This document shows, one piece after another, positions 8,413-17,113 of a stretch of DNA of 64,000 nt. The stretch covers positions 496,001 to 560,000 of the forward strand of contig NZ_FMZQ01000001.1 of NCBI RefSeq assembly GCF_900102635.1, written 5' to 3'. Under the pieces are notes generated by a model. It was not told the origin of the DNA, searched no databases, and saw nothing but the letters and a program-made list of their open reading frames with translations. The translations under genes were made by a program, and so were the position numbers. Positions within the stretch are counted from its first letter, which is position 1. Every line of letters starts with the position of its first letter. This DNA comes from Ectopseudomonas chengduensis (lineage in GTDB: Bacteria > Pseudomonadota > Gammaproteobacteria > Pseudomonadales > Pseudomonadaceae).

Positions 8413-8454
8413 GCCCCGCGTGGCCCTTCAGTCGCCGTCTTAGGCTGATGGCTC

Positions 8455-8571
8455 CCACGCTCTGCGTGGTAGCCCCTGCGGTGGCGCTCCGCGCCACGAC
8501 TTGCCGCAGGTGGACGCAGAGCGTGGTGAGGACAACCACCCTGTAGGCGCGAGCAGAGCCCGTTCCTACAG
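8455..8571. repeat. Nested palindrome plus short REP between convergent genes
   Basis: CCACGCTCTGCGT (8455-8467) pairs with ACGCAGAGCGTGG (8514-8526). Inside it CCTGCGG (8475-8481) pairs with CCGCAGG (8504-8510), and GTGGCG (8481-8486) with CGCCAC (8492-8497). A second unit, CTGTAGG (8541-8547)/CCTACAG (8565-8571), follows. It sits between the 3' ends of the LysE gene and dadR and could act as a two-way transcription barrier; there is no clear T-run. Confidence 0.7.
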
Positions 8572-8573
8572 GC

Positions 8574-9062
8574 TCACTCCGGCACCGGCAGGGCCAGCGA
8601 TTCCTTAACCTCTTCCATGACGATATAGCTCTTCGACTCACGCACGTGCGGCAACTTGAGCAGGATGTCGCCTAGCAGCTTGCGGTAGCTGGCCATCTCG
8701 TTGATGCGCGCCTTCACCAGGTAGTCGAAGTCGCCGGATACCAGGTGGCATTCCAGCACGTGCGGAAGCTTGAGCACGGCACGGCGGAATTCCTCGAAGG
8801 TGTCGCCGGACTTGTAGTCCAGGCTGATCTCGACGAACACCAGCAGGTTGGCCTTGAGGTTCTGCGGGTTGAGGCGGGCGTGGTAGCCCATGATGATGCC
8901 CTCGCGCTCCAGGCGGCGTACGCGCTCGGTGCAGGGCGTGGTCGACAGGCCCACGCGCTCGCCCAGTTCGGTGAAGCTGATGCGCCCGTCCTCCTGCAGG
9001 ATACGGAGGATGTTACGGTCGATCTTGTCCAGTTCACGACGGCTTTGATGCTGGGTTCTCAT
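8574..9062 (-). CDS. dadR: Lrp/AsnC family regulator, DadR-like
   Basis: 162 residues from ATG 9062. The N-terminal HTH is DKIDRNILRILQEDGRISFTELGERVGLSTTPCTERVRRLEREGII, followed by the RAM/AsnC ligand domain (YHARLNPQNLKANLLVFVEI...LPHVRESKSYIVMEEVKE). It is divergent from dadA with a 156-base gap. In P. aeruginosa the Lrp-type regulator in this position activates the D-amino acid dehydrogenase/alanine racemase genes in response to alanine. The open frame continues upstream through dadA in antisense, which I treat as a shadow. Confidence 0.9.
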   Translation of the reverse strand: MRTQHQSRRELDKIDRNILRILQEDGRISFTELGERVGLSTTPCTERVRRLEREGIIMGYHARLNPQNLKANLLVFVEISLDYKSGDTFEEFRRAVLKLPHVLECHLVSGDFDYLVKARINEMASYRKLLGDILLKLPHVRESKSYIVMEEVKESLALPVPE

Positions 9063-9152
9063 GGGGAATCCGCCTCTGCAAAACGGCTTTTTGCCAAGAA
9101 TTCTCGCCAAATATAGCTGTGTATATGGTGAAAAGCACTGCACGGCTCTTCC

Positions 9153-9158
9153 TATACT
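9153..9158 (+). promoter_or_regulatory. Probable -10 element of the dadA promoter
   Basis: TATACT at 9153-9158, about 60 bases before the dadA start. No good -35 hexamer lies 16-18 bases upstream (GAAAAG region), which fits a promoter that needs an activator such as DadR. The AT-rich stretch 9100-9135 is the natural place for Lrp-type binding (inference). Confidence 0.4.
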
Positions 9159-9218
9159 GCGCCCATCGACAACAATGGCCTGTAACGCACGCGCCTTGGG
9201 CGCGGCGGGGAGAAAAAC

Positions 9219-10517
9219 ATGCGTGTTCTGGTTCTCGGCAGCGGTGTGATTGGTACCGCCAGTGCTTACTACCTCGCCCGTCAGGGTTTCGAGGTGGTGG
9301 TGGTCGACCGTCAGAACGGCCCGGCGCTGGAAACCAGCTTCGCCAACGCTGGCCAGGTTTCTCCGGGCTACGCTTCGCCCTGGGCCGCCCCGGGCGTGCC
9401 GCTGAAGGCCATCAAGTGGCTGCTGCAGAAACACGCGCCGCTGGCGATCAAGGCCACTGGTGACGTCGACCAGTACCTGTGGATGGCGCAGATGCTGCGC
9501 AACTGCACCGCCAGCCGCTATGCGATCAACAAGGAGCGCATGGTGCGCCTGTCCGAGTACAGCCGCGATTGCCTCGACGAGCTGCGCGCCGAGACCGGCA
9601 TCGCCTACGAAGGCCGTCAGCTCGGTACCACCCAGCTGTTCCGCACCCAGGCCCAGGTCGATGCCGCTGCCAAGGACATCGCCGTGCTGGAAGCCTCCGG
9701 CGTACCCTTCGAGCTGCTCGACCGCGATGGCATCGCTCGCGTCGAGCCGGCCCTGGCTGGTGTCAAACACAAGCTGGCCGGTGCCCTGCGCCTGCCCAAC
9801 GACCAGACCGGCGACTGCCAGATGTTCACCACCAAGCTGGCGGACATGGCCAAGGCGCTCGGCGTCGAGTTCCGTTTCGGCCAGAACATCCAGCGCCTGG
9901 ACGCCGTGGGCGACCGTATCAACGGCGTGTGGATCGACGGCAAGCTGGAAACCGCCGACCGCTACGTGCTCGCTCTCGGCAGCTACAGCCCGCAACTGCT
10001 CAAGCCGCTGGGCGTGCGTGCGCCGGTGTATCCGCTCAAGGGTTATTCGTTGACCGTGCCTATCGTCAACGCCGACATGGCGCCGACCTCGACCATTCTC
10101 GACGAGACCTACAAGGTCGCCATCACTCGCTTCGATGGCCGTATCCGCGTCGGTGGCATGGCCGAGATCGCCGGTTTCGACCTGTCGCTCAACCCGCGTC
10201 GTCGCGAAACCCTGGAAATGATCACCGCCGACCTCTACCCGCAAGGCGGCGATCTGCAACGCGCCGATTTCTGGACCGGCCTGCGTCCGGCCACGCCTGA
10301 CGGCACACCGATCGTGGGTGGCACCGCCTTCCGCAACCTGTTCCTCAACACCGGCCACGGCACCCTGGGCTGGACCATGGCCTGTGGCTCCGGTCGCCTG
10401 CTCGCCGACCTGATGGCCAACAAGCGCCCGCAGATCAGCGCCGACGGCCTGGATATCTCGCGTTACTCGCGCAAGGCGCGCGAAGTGCAAGCTGCACCGC
10501 AGCCACTGCGCACCTGA
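9219..10517 (+). CDS. dadA: D-amino acid dehydrogenase small subunit DadA
   Basis: 432 residues. The FAD-binding Rossmann motif GSGVIG is at residues 7-12, followed by [16 protein letters not shown]; the C-terminal FAD contact is [23 protein letters not shown]. The length matches DadA. It oxidatively deaminates D-amino acids, chiefly D-alanine, to 2-oxo acids and ammonia, passing electrons to the respiratory chain at the inner membrane. It is followed by ridA (39-base gap) and then dadX, with divergent dadR upstream: the alanine catabolic locus. Confidence 0.96.
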   Translation: MRVLVLGSGVIGTASAYYLARQGFEVVVVDRQNGPALETSFANAGQVSPGYASPWAAPGVPLKAIKWLLQKHAPLAIKATGDVDQYLWMAQMLRNCTASRYAINKERMVRLSEYSRDCLDELRAETGIAYEGRQLGTTQLFRTQAQVDAAAKDIAVLEASGVPFELLDRDGIARVEPALAGVKHKLAGALRLPNDQTGDCQMFTTKLADMAKALGVEFRFGQNIQRLDAVGDRINGVWIDGKLETADRYVLALGSYSPQLLKPLGVRAPVYPLKGYSLTVPIVNADMAPTSTILDETYKVAITRFDGRIRVGGMAEIAGFDLSLNPRRRETLEMITADLYPQGGDLQRADFWTGLRPATPDGTPIVGGTAFRNLFLNTGHGTLGWTMACGSGRLLADLMANKRPQISADGLDISRYSRKAREVQAAPQPLRT

Positions 10518-10556
10518 TAGCCTTCGCGCTTTCGCAATTCAAGGAGCTTTAGCTTT

Positions 10557-10904
10557 ATGTCGATTCAGCGCCTGCATGTGGCCAAACGCTACAGCGAAGT
10601 GGTGATCCACAACGGCACGATTTACCTCGCCGGCCAGTTGGCTGATGACTTCGACGGTGACATCCGCGAGCAGACCCGCCAGACCCTGGCCAACATCGAC
10701 AAGATGCTGGCCGAAGGTGGCAGCGACAAGAGCAAGATTCTCTCGCTGACCATCTTCCTCAAGGACATGGCCGACTACGACGGCCTCAACGCCGAGTACG
10801 ACGCCTGGGTCGCCGACGGCCATGCACCGGCCCGCGCCTGCGTCGAGGCGAAGATGTACAAGCCCGAAGTGCTGGTGGAAATGTGCGTGGTGGCTGCCGT
10901 CTGA
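10557..10904 (+). CDS. RidA family enamine/imine deaminase
   Basis: 115 residues, typical RidA/YjgF length, after AAGGAG. The active-site region PARACVEAKMYKPEVLVEM carries the conserved arginine and acidic residue of imine-hydrolysing RidA proteins. RidA proteins hydrolyse reactive enamine/imine intermediates to keto acids and ammonia. Placement between dadA, whose reaction goes through an imine, and dadX supports that job here. An intrinsic terminator follows at 11010. Confidence 0.9.
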   Translation: MSIQRLHVAKRYSEVVIHNGTIYLAGQLADDFDGDIREQTRQTLANIDKMLAEGGSDKSKILSLTIFLKDMADYDGLNAEYDAWVADGHAPARACVEAKMYKPEVLVEMCVVAAV

Positions 10905-10971
10905 GGCGGCCACAGCTTTTTGTTGCCTGCCATCCATGGCGGCAACCCTCCGGGCCGTCGCAAGCGACGTC

Positions 10972-10996
10972 AAAAAATTCTCCCGGAATTTTTTTG
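10972..10996. repeat. A/T-rich inverted repeat after ridA
   Basis: AAAAAATTC and GAATTTTTTT flank TCCCG. The symmetric A- and T-runs could give weak termination in either direction just before the stronger terminator at 11010. Confidence 0.4.
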
Positions 10997-11009
10997 TGTT
11001 GGCTTTTCA

Positions 11010-11035
11010 CCCGGCTCCCCCGCCGGGTTTTTTTT
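11010..11035 (+). terminator. Rho-independent terminator between ridA and dadX
   Basis: CCCGGC (11010-11015) pairs with GCCGGG (11022-11027), followed by eight T residues. It would end or reduce transcription from dadA-ridA before dadX. Confidence 0.75.
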
Positions 11036-11057
11036 GAATGGCGACTTGTCGGCATGA

Positions 11058-11080
11058 CCCCGGATTTCATCCGGGCTACG
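11058..11080. repeat. REP palindrome before dadX
   Basis: CCCCGGATTTCATCCGGG followed by CTACG, the same unit as at 6301 and 63826, located 42 bases before the dadX start. Confidence 0.8.
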
Positions 11081-11121
11081 AAAAACCGTCGCCTCAGCGA
11101 ATGATTGAGAGATAAACGACC

Positions 11122-12195
11122 ATGCGTCCTGCCCGTGCCCTGATCGACCTCGATGCCCTGCGTCATAACTACCGCCTGGCCCGCGAACTGAGCGGCGCCC
11201 GTGCTCTGGCCGTGGTCAAGGCCGATGCCTACGGGCATGGCTCGGTGCGCTGTGCGCAGGCACTCGAAGCCGAGGCCGACGGCTTTGCCGTGGCCTGCAT
11301 CGAAGAGGCGCTGGTACTGCGCGAAGCGGGCATTCGCGCGCCGATCCTGCTGCTCGAAGGCTTCTTCGAGGCTGATGAGCTGGCGCTGATCGACCAGCAT
11401 GACCTGTGGTGCGTGATTCATGCGCAGTGGCAGATCGATGCGATCGAGCAGGCCCAACTGAGCAAGCCGCTGACCGCGTGGCTCAAACTCGACAGCGGCA
11501 TGCACCGTGTCGGCCTGCACCCGGCCGATTATCAGCATGCCTATCGTCGCCTGCTGGCCAGCGGCAAGGTCAGCAAGATCGTGCTGATGAGCCACTTCGC
11601 CCGCGCCGACGAGCCCGAGTGCGAGCGCACGGCCGAGCAGTTGGCGGTGTTCCAGCAGGCTCGCGAAGGCCTGAGCGCCGAGGTCAGCCTGCGCAATTCG
11701 CCGGCCGTGCTTGGCTGGCCCCAGGTGCCGAGCGACTGGGTGCGCCCCGGCATCATGCTGTACGGCGCCACGCCGTTCGAACAGGCTCAGGAGCAGGCCG
11801 CGCGCCTGCAGCCGGTGATGACCCTTGAGTCGAAGGTCATCAGTGTGCGTGAACTGCCGACCGGCGAGCCGGTGGGTTATGGCGCGCGCTTCGTCGCCGA
11901 AAGGCCGACCCGCGTCGGTGTGGTCGCCATGGGCTATGCCGACGGCTATCCGCGCCACGCGCCGAGCGGCACGCCAGTGATGGTGGACGGTCAACTGACC
12001 CGCCTGATCGGCCGCGTGTCGATGGACATGCTGACCGTGGACCTGACCGATCTGCCACAGACCGGCCTTGGCAGCCATGTCGAACTATGGGGCAAGCAGG
12101 TGTTGGCCAGCGACGTGGCCATGGCGGCTGGTAGCATTCCCTATCAGATTTTCTGCAACCTGCGGCGGGTACCGCTGCTCTATCTCGGGGGCTGA
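11122..12195 (+). CDS. dadX: Alanine racemase, catabolic (DadX)
   Basis: 357 residues. The PLP lysine is K33 in [11 protein letters not shown] and the catalytic tyrosine is Y253 in [15 protein letters not shown] and [12 protein letters not shown] segments complete the fold-type III racemase signature. It interconverts L- and D-alanine in the cytoplasm, feeding D-alanine to DadA and providing D-alanine for peptidoglycan. In P. aeruginosa dadX is cotranscribed with dadA. Here a terminator and a REP element intervene, so a private promoter or readthrough is likely. Confidence 0.95.
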   Translation: MRPARALIDLDALRHNYRLARELSGARALAVVKADAYGHGSVRCAQALEAEADGFAVACIEEALVLREAGIRAPILLLEGFFEADELALIDQHDLWCVIHAQWQIDAIEQAQLSKPLTAWLKLDSGMHRVGLHPADYQHAYRRLLASGKVSKIVLMSHFARADEPECERTAEQLAVFQQAREGLSAEVSLRNSPAVLGWPQVPSDWVRPGIMLYGATPFEQAQEQAARLQPVMTLESKVISVRELPTGEPVGYGARFVAERPTRVGVVAMGYADGYPRHAPSGTPVMVDGQLTRLIGRVSMDMLTVDLTDLPQTGLGSHVELWGKQVLASDVAMAAGSIPYQIFCNLRRVPLLYLGG

Positions 12196-12298
12196 GCTTG
12201 CCGTGTAGGCGAAGGGTGAACGCAAGTGTTGTAAATTCCGAACGCTATGCCATGATACGGACACTTTTCCGTCTCTTATCCCAAGGGGGATTCCAGCA

Positions 12299-12847
12299 TT
12301 GGACGTCGGCGTTCGACTGCAATCGATTCGTAAGCTCAAAGGCCTATCCCAGCGTGAACTCGCCAAGCGGGCGGGCGTCACCAACAGCACCATTTCCATG
12401 ATCGAGAAGAACAGTGTCAGCCCCTCGATCAGTTCGCTGAAAAAGGTGCTCGGCGGCATTCCCATGTCGCTGGTGGAATTCTTCTCGCTCGACATGGAGC
12501 AGGAGAACCAGACCCAGGTGGTCTATCGTGCCGCCGAACTGACCGATATCTGCAGTGGCGCCATCACCATGAAGCTGATTGGCAAGGCCCACCCGAGTCG
12601 CGCCATTTCCTTCCTCGACGAAACCTACCCGGCCGGCACCGACACCGGTGACGAAATGTACGCCCACGAAGGCGAAGAGGCTGGCATGCTGGTCGAGGGC
12701 AAGCTGGAGCTGACCGTTGGCAACGAGGTGTTCATCCTCGAACCGGGCGACAGCTATTACTTCGAAAGCAGCAAGCCGCATCGCTTCCGCAATCCGTTCG
12801 ATGTACCGGCGCGGTTGATCAGTGCCACGACGCCAGCGAACTTCTGA
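12299..12847 (+). CDS. pauR: XRE-cupin regulator, PauR/PuuR-like
   Basis: 182 residues from a TTG start at 12299, preceded by AAGGGGGA; no ATG fits the conserved N terminus (DVGVRLQSIRKLKGLSQRELAKRAGVTNSTISMIEKN). An XRE helix-turn-helix (about 5-60) is followed by a cupin domain (about 105-178; EEAGMLVEGKLELTVGNEVFILEPGDSYYFES). It matches the polyamine-responsive repressor PauR of P. aeruginosa as I remember it, also located beside dadX and cycB. It would repress gamma-glutamyl polyamine catabolic genes, possibly including the oxidase at 4836-6149. Confidence 0.85.
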   Translation: MDVGVRLQSIRKLKGLSQRELAKRAGVTNSTISMIEKNSVSPSISSLKKVLGGIPMSLVEFFSLDMEQENQTQVVYRAAELTDICSGAITMKLIGKAHPSRAISFLDETYPAGTDTGDEMYAHEGEEAGMLVEGKLELTVGNEVFILEPGDSYYFESSKPHRFRNPFDVPARLISATTPANF

Positions 12848-12897
12848 TCAATAACCCTGCGACAATATGGGTTGTTTCGGCCTGGCCTGCTTGCCGT

Positions 12898-12903
12898 TAT
12901 ACT
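12898..12903 (+). promoter_or_regulatory. Probable -10 element for the cytochrome c5 gene
   Basis: TATACT at 12898-12903, with TTTCGG 17 bases upstream as a weak -35 match, 58 bases before the GTG start of the cytochrome gene. Confidence 0.4.
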
Positions 12904-12960
12904 GTCGCCCGCTCGCGAAACCGTGGCCGCGGGCGTGACTAGCCACGAAGAGGGTGTACC

Positions 12961-13383
12961 GTGAATCTGATGAAGAAAATGCTGGCAGTACCGGCTGCCG
13001 TATTGGCCCTGTGGGCAGTGACTGCTCAGGCCACGACCGATGAAGCTATCGCCGAGCGCCTCAAGCCTGTAGGCGAGGTGTGCATCATGGGCGAAGAGTG
13101 CAAGGGCGTCGAAACCGTCGCCGCATCCGCCGGTGGTGGTGCACGCACCGCTGACGACATCATCGCCAAGCATTGCAATGCCTGCCACGCCACCGGTGTG
13201 CTGGACGCGCCGAAGATCGGCGACACCGCTGCCTGGAAAGAGCGTGCCGACCACCAGGGCGGTCTCGACGGCATCCTGGCCAAGGCCATCTCCGGCATCA
13301 ACGCCATGCCGCCGAAAGGCACCTGCGCTGATTGCTCGGACGACGAACTGCGTGAAGCGATCAAGAAGATGTCCGGTCTGTAA
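12961..13383 (+). CDS. cycB: Cytochrome c5, exported monoheme c-type cytochrome
   Basis: 140 residues with a GTG start at 12961. A signal peptide (MKKMLAVPAAVLALWAVTAQA) is followed by a class I c-type domain. The heme attachment motif CNACH lies about residue 77, and the sixth ligand methionine is in INAMPPKGTC. A second cysteine pair (CADC) near the C terminus is characteristic of cytochrome c5. It carries electrons in the periplasm. A terminator follows directly. Confidence 0.9.
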   Translation: MNLMKKMLAVPAAVLALWAVTAQATTDEAIAERLKPVGEVCIMGEECKGVETVAASAGGGARTADDIIAKHCNACHATGVLDAPKIGDTAAWKERADHQGGLDGILAKAISGINAMPPKGTCADCSDDELREAIKKMSGL

Positions 13384-13403
13384 GACCTGTCTCTTCCCTG
13401 AAA

Positions 13404-13426
13404 AACCGCCCTCCGGGCGGTTTTTT
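13404..13426 (+). terminator. Rho-independent terminator after cycB
   Basis: CCGCCC (13406-13411) pairs with GGGCGG (13415-13420) around TCC, with an upstream A-run and six T residues downstream. Confidence 0.85.
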
Positions 13427-13508
13427 CGTTTCTGGCGGCGGCATGCAACCATGCCGGTGGCTACACAGTCCAAGCTGCATTCGTCATGGATGTCGCGAGG
13501 AGCGTCAG

Positions 13509-15641
13509 ATGCCGCACACCTGTACCCTCGAACAAGCCGTCGACCGCGTACTGAGCGAGATCGCCGGGCCGATTCATCTGGGTTTACCGCTCGGCCTGGG
13601 CAAGCCCAATCGCTGGGTCAACGCGCTGTATGCACGGGTGCGGGAGATGCCCGAGCGGCAACTGACCATCTACACCGCGCTGTGCCTGGCGCGTCCGCGT
13701 GCCGGCCAGGACTTGCAGCGGCGCTTTCTCGAACCTTTCGTCGACCGGGTCTACGGCGATTATCCCGAGCTGGATTTTCTCGCCGATCTGCACAGCGGCA
13801 ACCTACCGGCCAACGTGCGCGTCGAGCAGTTCTTCTTCCAGCCCGGCAGCCTGCTCGAGTGCGAGCCGGCGCAGCAGGACTACATCAGCAGCAACTACAG
13901 CCATGTCGCCCGCGACCTCAATGCCAAGGGCCTGAATCTGGTCGCCCAACTGGTCGCCGTCGACGCCGCGCAGCCCGAGCATTTCAGCCTGAGCTGCAAC
14001 CCGGACGTCACCCTCGATCTGCTGCCACTGCTGGACAAGCGCCGCAAGGCTGGCGAGACCGTGCTCAGCGTCGCTCAGATCCACAGTGATCTGCCCTACA
14101 TGGCCGGCGATGCCCAGGTGTCGCGCGATACCTTCGATATCCATATCGGCGAGGACGAGTGCACCACGCTGTTCTCCACGCCGAACATGCCTGTGACCCT
14201 GCAGGATCATTGCATCGGCCTGTTCGCCAGCACCCTGGTGCGCGACGGCGGCACCCTGCAGATCGGCATTGGTGCGATGGGTGATGCCCTGGCGTCGGCG
14301 CTGATGGCCAGGCAGGACGACAATGCCCGCTACCGCGCACTGTTACAGGCGCTGCATGCTGATGAGTGGGCGGGGGAAATCGCCGCTAGTGGCGGTCTCG
14401 AACCGCTCGATCAGGGCCTCTATGGCTGCAGCGAAATGTTCGTCAACGGTTTGCTGGCACTGGCCGAGGCCGGTCTGCTGCGGCGTCGGGTCTACCCGCA
14501 TCTGCGTCTGCAGCGTCTGGCCTGTAGTGGCGCGTTGGATGAAAAGGGCCGGCCACACAGCGTTCAGGCGCTGGTCGACGCGGGGCTGCCGACGAAGTTG
14601 CAGCCAAGCGATCTGGCCTGGCTGCGCGATAGCGGCATGCTGCGTGGCGAAATCCGGCTGGAGAAGGGCGAGTTACACCTGCCTGACGGTAGCCGAGTCG
14701 CGGCTGACCTGAGCGATCCTCAGGCGCAGGCTCATCTGCAGTCCTGCCTCGGCAGCGCACAGGGCGGCGTGGTGCTGCATGGCGGTTTCTTCCTCGGCCC
14801 GGAAAGCTTCTACCGGCGTCTGCGCGAGCTGGATGACAGCGAACGGCAGCGCTTTGCCATGACCGGCATCCGCTATATCAACGAGCTGTACGGTGAAGAG
14901 GAACTCAAGCGTCTGCAGCGCCGTGATGCACGCTTCATCAATACGGCTTTCACCATGACCCTGCTCGGCGCAGGCGTGGCCGATCAACTGGAGGACGGTC
15001 GGGTGCTTAGCGGCGTAGGCGGGCAATACAACTTCGTCGCCCAGGCCCATGCGCTGGAGGATGCGCGCTCGATCCTGCTGCTGCGCAGCTGGCGCGAATC
15101 AGGCGGCGAGGTGAATTCGAACATCGTCTGGGACTATGGCCACGCCACCATCCCTCGGCACCTGCGCGATATCGTGGTGACCGAATACGGCATCGCCGAT
15201 CTGCGTGGCAAGACCGACGCGCAGGTGATCGAGGCGCTGCTCAAGATCAGCGATTCACGCTTCCAGAACGGGCTGATCGAGCAGGCCCAGCAGGCCGGCA
15301 AGCTGCCGGCGGATTTCCGGCTCGATGAGCGCTTCGGCAACAACTTGCCCGAACGCCTGCAGGCGCTGCGTACTGAGCATTCGCCGCTGTTCGCCGAATA
15401 TCCGCTAGGCAGCGACTTCAGTACGGTGGAGCAGGATCTGGTGCGGGCGCTGAGCTGGCTCAAGAGCAAGCTGCGCCTGACCGAAATACTGGAACTGGGC
15501 AAGGCCACGCTCGAAGCGCCCGAGCCGGCCATCTACCCCGAGCATCTGCGGCGCATGAGTCTGGAGGCGCCGGATGGGGTGCGTGAAGCCCTCTACCAGC
15601 GTTTGCTGCTGGCGGGCCTGCAGGCTACCGCCGCGTCCTAA
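13509..15641 (+). CDS. Acetyl-CoA hydrolase/transferase family protein (long form)
   Basis: 710 residues from ATG 13509, which has GAGGAG upstream; an in-frame ATG at 13443 lacks a good site. The CoA-transferase catalytic glutamate is E309 in GLYGCSEMFVNG. The C-terminal acetyl-CoA hydrolase domain is recognisable from LSGVGGQYNFVAQAHAL through IVVTEYGIADLRGKTDAQVI. Ordinary family members are about 500 residues; this one has an N-terminal extension and a roughly 150-residue insert after the glutamate. It probably moves CoA between carboxylic acids or hydrolyses an acyl-CoA; the substrate is unknown. Confidence 0.8.
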   Translation: MPHTCTLEQAVDRVLSEIAGPIHLGLPLGLGKPNRWVNALYARVREMPERQLTIYTALCLARPRAGQDLQRRFLEPFVDRVYGDYPELDFLADLHSGNLPANVRVEQFFFQPGSLLECEPAQQDYISSNYSHVARDLNAKGLNLVAQLVAVDAAQPEHFSLSCNPDVTLDLLPLLDKRRKAGETVLSVAQIHSDLPYMAGDAQVSRDTFDIHIGEDECTTLFSTPNMPVTLQDHCIGLFASTLVRDGGTLQIGIGAMGDALASALMARQDDNARYRALLQALHADEWAGEIAASGGLEPLDQGLYGCSEMFVNGLLALAEAGLLRRRVYPHLRLQRLACSGALDEKGRPHSVQALVDAGLPTKLQPSDLAWLRDSGMLRGEIRLEKGELHLPDGSRVAADLSDPQAQAHLQSCLGSAQGGVVLHGGFFLGPESFYRRLRELDDSERQRFAMTGIRYINELYGEEELKRLQRRDARFINTAFTMTLLGAGVADQLEDGRVLSGVGGQYNFVAQAHALEDARSILLLRSWRESGGEVNSNIVWDYGHATIPRHLRDIVVTEYGIADLRGKTDAQVIEALLKISDSRFQNGLIEQAQQAGKLPADFRLDERFGNNLPERLQALRTEHSPLFAEYPLGSDFSTVEQDLVRALSWLKSKLRLTEILELGKATLEAPEPAIYPEHLRRMSLEAPDGVREALYQRLLLAGLQATAAS

Positions 15642-15665
15642 AGCGCGCGAGGCCGTGCACCGTCT

Positions 15666-16355
<690 letters not shown>

Positions 16356-16371
16356 TTAGCCATTGCCAACT

Positions 16372-16392
16372 GTAGCCCGGATGCAATCCGGG
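16372..16392. repeat. REP palindrome
   Basis: GTAGCCCGGATGCAATCCGG plus one G, in the gap between xpt and the UPF0158 gene; inverse orientation of the unit at 6301. Confidence 0.8.
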
Positions 16393-16402
16393 TGTGCTCC
16401 GC

Positions 16403-16885
16403 TCAGGCGCTCTTACTCAGCCGCCGCAGAATATCCCTGGGAATGCCACGCGTATCCAGCGGCAGCTTGTCCGGTGCGGGCTCGATGCCCAGTTCGTAGA
16501 GCCAGTTTAGGACGTACTCGCGCAGTTGCTTGATCTCGTAGGCCTGCCACTGTTCGCGAATCGCTGGAAAGGCCTCGATCTCGTAGTCGAACGCGCGCAG
16601 CGGCCTGCGCCCGGTCAGCGCGGCGCTGAGCAGTGGGTGGGCATGCACATCGTCAAGGGTGAACAGGAAGGATTCGCGCATGGCCACCCGCTGGGGAACG
16701 TCGAGGTTGGGCACCTGGCTGTAGCGCTCGGGATCGAGTTCGATCTGCTGGCGCTCGTCGCTGTAGTGATCTTCCGCAGGCAGGGTCAGAACGCTACCAC
16801 TTTCCAGATCCAGCCAGTTCTCCTGCTGCTCACGGCCATTGATCAGTTGAATCAGGGCATCGAGGTCGAGCGTGAAAGTGCGCAT
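16403..16885 (-). CDS. UPF0158 family protein
   Basis: 160 residues from ATG 16885. The composition is acidic and tryptophan/tyrosine-rich, with the conserved run QVPNLDVPQRVAMRESFL, the acidic aromatic stretch FDYEIEAFPAIREQWQAYE, and the end WLYELGIEP. This matches UPF0158, a family without a firmly known function. No signal peptide or membrane segment. It lies between REP elements, apparently as a single gene. Confidence 0.75.
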   Translation of the reverse strand: MRTFTLDLDALIQLINGREQQENWLDLESGSVLTLPAEDHYSDERQQIELDPERYSQVPNLDVPQRVAMRESFLFTLDDVHAHPLLSAALTGRRPLRAFDYEIEAFPAIREQWQAYEIKQLREYVLNWLYELGIEPAPDKLPLDTRGIPRDILRRLSKSA

Positions 16886-16955
16886 GGTTTCAGTCCCTGT
16901 TTCTGAACGATGTTCTCTTCTGACTGGCAAATATGAAGAGGGTGCCAGTTGAAGT

Positions 16956-17079
16956 GGTGGGCTGAAGCCCACCCTACGTTGTGTAAGAGCGGGGTAGGGT
17001 GGGCCGGGCGGCGATCCGCTTTCGCCCACCAGACAGCAAGACCTGGGCTTCAGGTCTGTAGGGTGGGCTTCAGCCCACC
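16956..17079. repeat. Cluster of three GTGGGC-type palindromes
   Basis: Unit 1 GGTGGGCTGAAGCCCACC at 16956-16973 followed by CTAC; unit 2 GTAGGGTGGGC...GCCCACC at 16994-17030; unit 3 GTAGGGTGGGCTTCAGCCCA at 17058-17077, completed by CC. Units 1 and 3 are inverted relative to each other and unit 2 has a longer, degenerate loop. The cluster fills the gap between the UPF0158 gene and rep. Confidence 0.75.
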
Positions 17080-17113
17080 GAATAACCCGACCATACACCA
17101 GTCAGCCATGATC

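Noticed and set aside
9063..10490. Long minus-strand open frame in front of dadR, running antisense through dadA (638 codons in total with dadR)
   Set aside because: dadA is a clear gene on the plus strand, and in high-GC DNA the complementary frame stays open by codon bias. The dadR part starts at a normal ATG at 9062 and the upstream part is low-complexity H/G/V/A-rich.
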